Source: Caldilinea sp. CFX5 (GTDB lineage: Bacteria; Chloroflexota; Anaerolineae; Caldilineales; Caldilineaceae). From it: a DNA stretch of 15,104 bases. The position numbers and the translations under genes are program-made. The stretch covers positions 1-15,104 of the forward strand of contig QWII01000161.1 of assembly GCA_021405325.1 (NCBI GenBank). The letters run 5' to 3'. This document shows positions 1-5,199 of the stretch, piece by piece. How positions within the stretch are numbered: position 1 is the first letter of the stretch; each line of letters begins with the position of its first letter. Below the pieces are notes generated by a model. The model was not told the DNA's origin, ran no database searches, and was given only the letters and a program-made list of their open reading frames with translations.

Positions 1-7
1 GACAGTT

Positions 8-28
8 CCTCCCCTTACCAGGGGGAGG
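8..28. repeat. short GC-rich stem-loop at left edge
   Basis: CCTCCCC (8-14) and GGGGAGG (22-28) can pair around a 7-base loop, and a G-rich tail follows to about base 52. The look is that of interspersed intergenic palindromes in Chloroflexota and cyanobacteria. That comparison is from memory and a single copy cannot prove it. No coding sequence is evident in bases 1-132. Confidence 0.3.
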
Positions 29-70
29 TTAGGTGGGGGTGGCTTGGCAGTTTCTCTTTTCATGACTTCT

Positions 71-111
71 GTCAAAGTGACAGTCATTTGTGAAGTGACT
101 GTCACTTTGAC
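71..111. repeat. perfect 16-bp inverted repeat after block A
   Basis: GTCAAAGTGACAGTCA (71-86) is followed by a 9-base spacer and its exact reverse complement (96-111). It lies 22 bases past the stop codon of the last gene of block A, so it would form a long hairpin at the 3' end of that mRNA. No U-tract follows on either strand, so it is not a textbook intrinsic terminator. It could protect the 3' end, act as a factor-dependent terminator, or bind a dimeric protein. Confidence 0.65.
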
Positions 112-132
112 CAAACAGATCATCTGCTTCAT

Positions 133-402
133 TCAGTCGCGCACCAGGCTGTACAGTTCTTGAATTGTGCGCTTGGGCTTGACACCGGGCGGGAGATTGG
201 GCGCAATGTGTTTGGCAAAGAACTCGGTCGCCGCTGCTTTGGACTCCCAGACTTCGATGCTCCTCCAGCCACCTTCCACTGGGTAGGCACCGTGCATGAT
301 GAAGCCGGGCGCCTGCTTGATCAGCGGCTCAACCATCGCCAACACGCCGTCGTAGCCCTCCTGTGTTTGGTTGGGGGCGTCGGCCAGAATCAAAATTGCC
401 AT
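133..402 (-). CDS. ABM-like dimeric alpha-beta-barrel protein
   Basis: This 89-aa cytoplasmic protein has the size and look of the antibiotic-biosynthesis-monooxygenase (ABM)/dimeric ferredoxin-like fold. It has an N-terminal beta strand (AILILAD), a helix, the segment APGFIMHGAYPVEGGWR, then VWES and a closing stretch with NLPPGVKPKRT. Proteins of this fold include small cofactorless oxygenases and many uncharacterised stress proteins, so no reaction can be assigned. The ATG start is preceded by GGAAA at a usable distance. It is the last gene of block A, 67 bases after the cupin gene. Together with the globin and cupin it suggests oxidative or nitrosative chemistry, which is inference. No signal peptide or membrane segment is visible. 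Confidence 0.85.
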   Translation of the reverse strand: MAILILADAPNQTQEGYDGVLAMVEPLIKQAPGFIMHGAYPVEGGWRSIEVWESKAAATEFFAKHIAPNLPPGVKPKRTIQELYSLVRD

Positions 403-469
403 GATGAATTTCCTTTCCGCCGGACAGCGCCGGCACTGTAACCTGGGTCAACAGACCCGAAAACAAACG

Positions 470-997
470 TTAGCGAGCTTTCAGGGCATCGAACTGCGGC
501 AGCAGCACCACACTCTCCTGCTCGTTCGGGTCGGTGCGGGCGATGACGGCGCAGCACGGCTCCTGGCCCGGATTGTAGGGCAGGTGCGGCACACCAGCGG
601 GGATGTAGATCAGATCGCCGGCTTGGGCGGTCATATGTTCTTCCAGCCCCTCGCCATACCACATCGCCGATTCGCCGCTGATCATATAGATGGCGGTTTC
701 GTGATTTTCATGGTAGTGCGCTTTGCCCTGTGTGCCCGGCGGCATGGTCAACAGGTGCATACAAATCCCTTTGGCCCCCACGCTTTCGGCGGAGATGCCG
801 CTCTGATAGGTCAACGCCTGTTTGCCCATATACCTCTGGCCGGGACGGATACGTTGACAGGTGCGCACAGTTGCTGCTGGTTGCTGGTGATTCGTTGTTG
901 GCTTCTGTGTACCATTGGTGTAGGATCCCAGCGCGCCGCCCCACTCCAACGCCATGATTACCTGATGGATTGAACTGCCGTTATTCACTGTATACAT
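470..997 (-). CDS. single-domain cupin, likely metal-binding
   Basis: A 175-aa protein with one cupin barrel. Motif 1 is around residues 91-108 (G-K-A-H-Y-H-E-N-H-E, with H94, H96 and E100 as likely metal ligands). Motif 2 is residues 127-142 (GDLIYIPAGVPHLPYN, with H138), which fits G(X)5PXG(X)2H(X)3N exactly. The conserved ARTDPNEQESVVLLP tail is as I remember it in stand-alone bacterial cupins of unknown substrate. ATG 997 is preferred because AAGGAG lies 7 bases upstream. An ATG at 1003 is only one base from that site. The start overlaps the 3' end of the globin gene by 17 bases, implying coupled translation. Residues 17-45 are poorly conserved-looking and rich in Gln, Thr and Pro. An enzymatic function (dioxygenase, isomerase) cannot be read from the sequence. 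Confidence 0.88.
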   Translation of the reverse strand: MYTVNNGSSIHQVIMALEWGGALGSYTNGTQKPTTNHQQPAATVRTCQRIRPGQRYMGKQALTYQSGISAESVGAKGICMHLLTMPPGTQGKAHYHENHETAIYMISGESAMWYGEGLEEHMTAQAGDLIYIPAGVPHLPYNPGQEPCCAVIARTDPNEQESVVLLPQFDALKAR

Positions 998-1688
998 AGT
1001 CATGCTCCTTGTTACTGACTTCTGTGACCGCTTCCATATCGACAGCGGCCGCAACCATGATTTCGGCCAGCAGCCCATAGACTTCGCTCCACGCATCTTT
1101 GACCGCAGGCGTAAAGGCGTCGCCCAACCCCTGGCCCAGGGTGGTTAAGAGGGCGGCGCCGACGGTTTGATAGTGCGCCGCTTGTACACCGTAACCGGCA
1201 TGACGGCGCCCTAAGGCGGTTACAATGGGCAGCAAGGTCGCCGTGTCATCCAGTTTGTTGACGGCCGCGCCAATGATTTTCATCAGCTTGTGGCCCTGGT
1301 CGCGCATGTCGCTATGAAACAGCGCTTTCAAGCTGGGATCGGCGGCAAACAAATTTTGGTAGAACAGTTCGGCGGCCTGCGGCGCAATCGGGGCGATGCT
1401 TTGCCAGGATTGCTGCACGAGTGTAATGGTCTCCGGTTTCATTGTTCCCTCCGCTTGTGTATGATCTACTGCCGGCGTAGCCGATTCTCTACCCGCCAGG
1501 TCGGCCCGGTTGCGTTTGCCCGTGCAGAAGCGCCAAAAGCGCTGAAATAGCTGGCGTATGGCCGACAATTGCGCATCGCTGCCGGCGGTTGCCGGGGTGG
1601 CATCGCTGCTGCCCCGTGATTTTGCTGGTCGCGGCGCGCTGAGGCTATCGACCGCCATCCGCACCATGAGATGTTTTTGAAAAGACAT
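981..1688 (-). CDS. single-domain globin with possible N-terminal extension
   Basis: The globin domain begins at an internal ATG (1442; 153 aa, KPETITLVQQSW). Numbered from there, Q49 (in MRDQGHKLM) matches the distal E7 glutamine and H81 (in RRHAGYGVQ) the proximal F8 histidine of the flavohaemoglobin-like single-domain globins. The AAHYQTVGAALL segment is also typical of that group. No FAD or NAD domain follows. Likely roles are O2 or NO binding or NO dioxygenation with a separate reductase, which is inference. The frame stays open upstream to ATG 1688, which follows the previous stop as TGATCATG and has AAGGAG about 10 bases away. This gives a 235-aa form with an 82-residue Ala/Ser/Arg-rich extension. 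ATG 1442 has its own GGAGG 5 bases upstream, so either or both starts may be used. Confidence 0.88.
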   Translation of the reverse strand: MSFQKHLMVRMAVDSLSAPRPAKSRGSSDATPATAGSDAQLSAIRQLFQRFWRFCTGKRNRADLAGRESATPAVDHTQAEGTMKPETITLVQQSWQSIAPIAPQAAELFYQNLFAADPSLKALFHSDMRDQGHKLMKIIGAAVNKLDDTATLLPIVTALGRRHAGYGVQAAHYQTVGAALLTTLGQGLGDAFTPAVKDAWSEVYGLLAEIMVAAAVDMEAVTEVSNKEHDYVYSE

Positions 1689-1690
1689 GA

Positions 1691-2296
1691 TCAGCTTTCT
1701 CCTTTACGCCCACACAGAATGCGGCCAACGGTTGACCTGCGCACCAGGGCGACCGTGCCATAAAAAGCCAGCGTACTGACCACCTCGCTCACCACCACGG
1801 CAAGCTGCTGATTGGGCAACAGGTGGAGCGCCAGGTAGAGCAACAAGGGGGACAAGAGCAGACTGTCCACCAATTCAGCACTGCCCAAGGTCATGAGCAG
1901 CGTGCGGATTTTTCGCCTCCTGCTGTATGGCAAAGAGCGGTCACCCGCCAGCGGTTTGACCCGTCGCAACGCATAGAACAGGCTGAGAAAGAGGGTGCTA
2001 TAGTAGCCCACGGCGCCACTGTATACACTCACAGCCACCAGAAGAAAGGTGTTGTCGGTCAGCCGGCTGGTCAACGTAATACTGCCCAGCGCCACCAACA
2101 AGCCCACCACTTCCGCCAACAAGTAACGGCGCAGCCAGGCCGGCAATTCCCAGAGCAGCGCCGCCGGTGGTAAATGACGCCATCGGCTTGGCTCCTGTGC
2201 TGTCATCCCGGCTGCCTGGCGCCAATGGGATGCATTTTGGAATAAACGATTCAGCACGTCGGCGCTTGTTGGTTTGATAATTGGGTTGACGCACAT
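1691..2296 (-). CDS. four-helix membrane protein of unknown function
   Basis: A 201-aa protein I do not recognise. It has a soluble N-terminus of about 55 residues and four hydrophobic segments near residues 58-76, 82-110, 138-160 and 163-185. A basic loop (RRVK...YSRRRKIR, about 111-131) separates the two pairs, and a basic tail follows. By the positive-inside rule the loop and both ends would be cytoplasmic. ATG 2296 is preceded by AGAGG at 5 bases. The gene sits 18 bases after the 70-aa gene and its TGA stop is 2 bases before the long globin start, so it belongs to block A. Pairing with a globin could mean a membrane redox or transport partner, but no haem-ligand pattern is evident. Confidence 0.8.
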   Translation of the reverse strand: MCVNPIIKPTSADVLNRLFQNASHWRQAAGMTAQEPSRWRHLPPAALLWELPAWLRRYLLAEVVGLLVALGSITLTSRLTDNTFLLVAVSVYSGAVGYYSTLFLSLFYALRRVKPLAGDRSLPYSRRRKIRTLLMTLGSAELVDSLLLSPLLLYLALHLLPNQQLAVVVSEVVSTLAFYGTVALVRRSTVGRILCGRKGES

Positions 2297-2314
2297 AAGA
2301 TCCTCTGTTATCGG

Positions 2315-2527
2315 TCAGGCCGATCGATCCTCTGGCTGCCATTGCTGCTTGGCTTGAGTTGCAACCACCTGTTGCAGAAAGGCGAGCAAGTCACTCAAGG
2401 TGGCGAAATCCCAGCGCACGCCGCTTTGGATATGTTCGATTTCGCCATGCCAGCAGCAACCTTGCTCCTGCTCCGATTGATTGCGCCAGCAGCGCACCAA
2501 AAAAGAGTCATACCCTTCTGCCTTCAT
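2315..2527 (-). CDS. small conserved protein (GEIEHIQSG type)
   Basis: A 70-aa cytoplasmic protein and the first gene of block A. The core reads YDSFLVRCWR, then WHGEIEHIQSGVRWDF, then LSDLLAFLQQV. I recall similar short proteins in Chloroflexota and cyanobacteria, without a known function. ATG 2527 is chosen because AAGGAG stands 7 bases upstream. The longer open frame starting at 2587 would run into the -10 region and has no better ribosome site. The predicted pattern is a few beta strands and a C-terminal helix. Its place at the head of an operon suggests it is not a shadow frame. Confidence 0.78.
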   Translation of the reverse strand: MKAEGYDSFLVRCWRNQSEQEQGCCWHGEIEHIQSGVRWDFATLSDLLAFLQQVVATQAKQQWQPEDRSA

Positions 2528-2583
2528 GCCCCTACTCCTTCTTGTCGCTTCGCCCGCTTCCGGTCGATTTTGTTGCTGGCAAT

Positions 2584-2641
2584 ACAATAGCAGGGGCGGG
2601 TCGACAAGCTATCGACAAAGGTGTCGACAAAACGGTCGATA
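2584..2641 (-). promoter_or_regulatory. block A promoter with direct-repeat operator array
   Basis: Read on the minus strand, TTGTCGA occurs at 2630-2624, 2618-2612 and 2607-2601, with a degenerate fourth unit starting at 2636 on the plus strand. The unit starts step by 11, 12 and 12 bases. Twelve bases after the last TTGTCG is TATTGT (2589-2584), preceded by TGC, which gives an extended -10 (TGnTATnnT). There is no good -35, which fits an activator that binds in its place. PhoB/OmpR-type regulators use such 11-base direct repeats, but the regulator is not identified. The same layout recurs at 14798-14868. Confidence 0.7.
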
Positions 2642-2697
2642 TTGGGTAAAATTGGGGCGAATTTTTTTGATGTGGAGAAAGCCGGCGGCGTTGGCGC

Positions 2698-2730
2698 AAA
2701 AAAACAGGGCAGCCAGCAACGGCTGCCCTG
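2698..2730 (-). terminator. intrinsic terminator of the SDR/phosphotransferase block
   Basis: On the minus strand CAGGGCAGCC, a 6-base loop and GGCTGCCCTG form a perfect 10-bp GC-rich stem, directly followed by seven T residues (2704-2698). It lies 43 bases past the stop at 2773 and before the block A promoter, so it separates the two transcription units. Confidence 0.93.
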
Positions 2731-2772
2731 TCTGCGTTCAAACCAATGGCGATTAGGTTGGCGATGGATCGA

Positions 2773-3429
2773 CTATGTTGCGCTTTCGCGGTTGCCGTGG
2801 ATGGCCAATCTGGCTTCAGCAATAGCCTGTGTAGCGGTACATTGGCGTCCGTGTTGCCAGGCGGTTTGGAAAGCAGGAGCGCCCAACTGGGTTTGAATAC
2901 TGGTTAAAATCGGTTGATAAAAGGCCGCATCGATCGGGGAGTGGGGATTTTCCAGTCCCTGGCGTAGCGTGTCAGCCGCACCCAACAACCATGCCCCATG
3001 CTGTGGTTGTTGACGCCGCCCTAAGACCCCGGCCAGCCCTTCCAGGGCGTAGGGCACAATAAAGGGCATTTGGGCCAGCCCTTGCACGATCAACGCTAAC
3101 CCACAGGCCCGGCGCCAGTCGGCGGCATCAACGCAGCGTCCCCCGGCGGCGCGATAGTGGGCAAAGTAGCCATCAATCAACGCATCGCTCCAGACCACCG
3201 GCGGAATCACAGCGCCAACGGGCGAACCGAGCATGATCAGGACCGGCACACGTTGCAGGATGTTGGCAACATCGAGCGCCGCCGGCCCCAGCGCCAGCCA
3301 TTCCCAGTCGATCAAGATCAGCGTGGGCTGGTCAAGGGTTGACCGAGCCTTTGCCCAGCGCAAGCCAATATTACGGTCGTCCAGATCGTTGTGGAGCAGT
3401 GTTTGCGGGTAGGCAACCAGCTCTTCCAC
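2773..3429 (-). CDS. C-terminal part of interrupted APH-fold kinase
   Basis: A 218-aa open frame from a GTG at 3429, holding HND, the following N of DLDDRN, and LIDWEW. The frame is open back to the TGA at 3471, and this GTG has no Shine-Dalgarno-like sequence, so independent translation looks poor. The remaining C-terminal residues are helical and Ala/Leu/Gln-rich, as in the C-lobe of the superfamily. It should be read as the second half of the upstream frame. Confidence 0.55.
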   Translation of the reverse strand: MEELVAYPQTLLHNDLDDRNIGLRWAKARSTLDQPTLILIDWEWLALGPAALDVANILQRVPVLIMLGSPVGAVIPPVVWSDALIDGYFAHYRAAGGRCVDAADWRRACGLALIVQGLAQMPFIVPYALEGLAGVLGRRQQPQHGAWLLGAADTLRQGLENPHSPIDAAFYQPILTSIQTQLGAPAFQTAWQHGRQCTATQAIAEARLAIHGNRESAT

Positions 3430-3468
3430 CAGGGCTTGCCGGTCAACGAGCAGATGCTCCCACAGGCG

Positions 3469-4206
3469 TCATTCAGCCGCCGGGCGCGCCGTCAGAAAGG
3501 CATCCAGATCGGCGCTCAACCCATCCCACACCGGCGGCGCACTGGCGGCTGTCGGCGCCGCGGCATGAGGCAACCGACCGAGGGCGCGGGCATAGGTCGG
3601 CGCCATGTCCCATAAGTAGCTCTCCGGTCGCCGCAACCAGGTCGCAGGCTGCAAGGCGCTCCACCGTTCCGGTCGTTCCCAGAGGGCATGGAAGCGCGCC
3701 AGTTGCGCAAGAATCGCCTGGCTCCGGCTGATGACCTGATCAGTCGCGAGACCCATCCGTGGGAAGGCGGCCAGTTCAGGCGAGACATCAGTCATGGCCA
3801 GCCACGCCTCCCGATTGTCCGGTGAACGCCAGACGCCGAGTAAGGGGACGATCACACCGTCCGGCAAGGCGGATGGGCGTAGCCAGCCCGCTTCCCAGGC
3901 CAGCACCTCGCGCGATTGGGTGATGCCCAGCGTGCGATCCCGTTGCCCGCCGGCCGGCCACTGTTTGAGAATCCACGTCGCCGTCTCGACCGCCCATTCC
4001 CGTGACTGACGCATCCAGGTCAGCGTCACGCGATAGAAGGTCGTGCTGTCATTGGTGCCTTCGTGCGCAAAGGGAGCGCCGGTGCAAGAGAGCAGGGTTA
4101 CCCGCTGGTCGGCCAGATGCTCACGCAGGATAGTTTCGATCACCTCTGCCGGCACGTCGCGGGTTGGCGCAGTGGCTTCGGCTGTCATGGTTGCTGTTAT
4201 TGTCAT
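3469..4206 (-). CDS. N-terminal part of interrupted APH-fold kinase
   Basis: A 245-aa open frame whose ATG has AGAGGAA 7-8 bases upstream. It carries the N-lobe and the start of the helical lobe (QAILAQLARFHALWERPERW resembles the helix before the catalytic loop in this superfamily) and ends in LTARPAAE at the TGA. It lacks the HxD...N loop and the metal aspartate, so alone it should be catalytically inactive. Confidence 0.6.
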   Translation of the reverse strand: MTITATMTAEATAPTRDVPAEVIETILREHLADQRVTLLSCTGAPFAHEGTNDSTTFYRVTLTWMRQSREWAVETATWILKQWPAGGQRDRTLGITQSREVLAWEAGWLRPSALPDGVIVPLLGVWRSPDNREAWLAMTDVSPELAAFPRMGLATDQVISRSQAILAQLARFHALWERPERWSALQPATWLRRPESYLWDMAPTYARALGRLPHAAAPTAASAPPVWDGLSADLDAFLTARPAAE

Positions 4207-4237
4207 AAATTATTCCTCTGTCTATACATTTGTCACG

Positions 4238-4987
4238 CTAGAGCCGACTGCGACCACCGTCCACGACCACTGTTTCCCCTAACATGTAAGAAGAGTCCGG
4301 CGAGAGCAGAAAGGCGACGACGCGTGCGACTTCGTCGGCGCGCCCAAAACGCTTTACCGGCATCTGGGCGAGTTCGGCGGTCATCATCGCTTCCGCCATT
4401 GCCGGCGGCATTCCCAGCCGTTCGACAAGCGGCGTCATAATATTGCCGGGACTCACCGCATTGACGCGGATGCCCCGTTCGACCAGTTCAGCAGAGAGAC
4501 TGCGCGCCAGACTTTCCACTGCGGCCTTGCTGGCGGTGTAGATGCTGGCGCCCGACATCCCCAGCGCGGTGAACATTGAACCATTGAGGACAATGGCTGA
4601 TCCATCACGCAGAAGGGGGAGCGCCGCTTGAATGGTGCGGACGGCGCCGATAAAATTGACCCCCAACAGCAGGGTGATCTGCTCCACCGTCACCTGATCG
4701 ATGGGGGCAAACCCGGCGATGCCGGCGTTGACAAAGAGACCATCCAACTTGTCCATTTGCTCGGCGACTTCTGTAACGAAGCGCTGGAGGTCGTCCCACT
4801 CGGTCACATCCCCGCGCAGGGCCAGGGTGGTTGGCCCCAGTTCCCGCTGCGCTGCCGCCAGGGTCTGCTCATTGCGCCCAAAGATGGCGACGCGTGCGCC
4901 CCGCCGTACCAGTTCCTGGGCGGTGGCGAGACCAATGCCGCTGTTGCCGCCGGTGATTGCATAGGTTTTGCCGGTTAATGCGTCCAT
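4238..4987 (-). CDS. short-chain dehydrogenase/reductase (SDR)
   Basis: A 249-aa classical SDR, the usual length. The cofactor motif TGGNSGIG is at residues 12-19, NAG at 87-89, and the catalytic tetrad is N111, S137, Y150 and K154 (YTASK). The PG motif (VSPGNIMTPL) and the C-terminal LGETVVVDGG complete the fold. R38, after the second strand (IFGRN), suggests NADP(H) preference. It would be a soluble oxidoreductase; the substrate cannot be told from sequence. ATG 4987 is chosen because AAGGAAA precedes it and because the family starts just before this point. The frame is open to 5170, but those residues (CECLTIPKDGYKS) do not look like SDR. The phosphotransferase gene follows by 31 bases. 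Confidence 0.93.
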   Translation of the reverse strand: MDALTGKTYAITGGNSGIGLATAQELVRRGARVAIFGRNEQTLAAAQRELGPTTLALRGDVTEWDDLQRFVTEVAEQMDKLDGLFVNAGIAGFAPIDQVTVEQITLLLGVNFIGAVRTIQAALPLLRDGSAIVLNGSMFTALGMSGASIYTASKAAVESLARSLSAELVERGIRVNAVSPGNIMTPLVERLGMPPAMAEAMMTAELAQMPVKRFGRADEVARVVAFLLSPDSSYMLGETVVVDGGRSRL

Positions 4988-5166
4988 CTTGCTTTCCTTT
5001 CGCATTCCAGAGTCGCGTTCAAATCGTATCGGTTGCCGCCAGCATACAGGATTGCCGGTTGATTTTGTACTATCAAAAGTAAGGAAGAAGGGATGGTTTT
5101 GAGCCAACCAGGTGGATTTGTACCCATCCTTTGGAATGGTGAGGCATTCGCAGGCGAGCATCATCA

Positions 5167-5199
5167 ACAAACCCGGTTTTTGTCAAAAACCGGGTTTGT
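5167..5199. repeat. perfect 15-bp palindrome at end of block B
   Basis: ACAAACCCGGTTTTT (5167-5181), a 3-base loop GTC, and its exact reverse complement (5185-5199). The right arm touches the last base of the esterase stop codon. The hairpin would form at the 3' end of the block B mRNA. The U-run is inside the stem instead of after it, so termination is plausible but not textbook. AAACCCGG-type palindromes are, from memory, abundant as interspersed repeats in Chloroflexota and cyanobacteria. Confidence 0.65.

Larger units (their letters stand above)
2773..4206 (-). pseudogene. APH-fold kinase gene interrupted by in-frame TGA
   Basis: One 476-residue reading frame of the aminoglycoside phosphotransferase/choline kinase-like superfamily is split by a single TGA at 3471-3469 (codon 246). 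Both sides are in the same frame. After the stop the frame continues at once as RLWEHLLVDRQALVEEL, the linker expected before the catalytic loop. That loop follows: H272-N-D274, with N279 (LLHNDLDDRN), then D300 (LIDWEW), the DFG-equivalent metal ligand. The N-lobe lies before the stop. A CGA-to-TGA change would explain it most simply. TGA ends many neighbouring genes, so it is not reassigned here. The gene follows the dehydrogenase by 31 bases. Substrate is unknown; sugar, choline-like or drug substrates are all possible. Readthrough (the next base is C, a leaky context) or a sequencing error remain alternatives. Confidence 0.8.

Noticed and set aside
445..458. GGGTC-AACA-GACCC hairpin between cupin and ABM genes
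   Set aside because: The stem is only 5 bp with no T-run, so it is too weak to call a terminator or a regulatory element.
371..973. 200-codon plus-strand open frame opposite the cupin gene
   Set aside because: It is a shadow of the cupin frame. Its sequence is unlike any domain, with long Gly/His/Arg-rich stretches and no ribosome site of note.
2601..2641. TCGACAA repeats as a CRISPR array
   Set aside because: The units are 7 bases with 4-5-base spacers, far too short, and they lie at a promoter.
2532..2822. 96-codon minus-strand frame over the block A promoter
   Set aside because: It spans the terminator hairpin and the operator array, so coding is unlikely.
3469..3471. TGA as selenocysteine or a reassigned tryptophan codon
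   Set aside because: TGA ends several neighbouring genes (for example at 133, 1691, 2315, 5199 and 7434). This enzyme fold has no known selenocysteine use, and no selenocysteine insertion element could be seen.
5059..5076. TTGAT...ATCAA as an operator for the dehydrogenase gene
   Set aside because: The matching arms are only 5 bases and no convincing -10/-35 pair could be placed around them.
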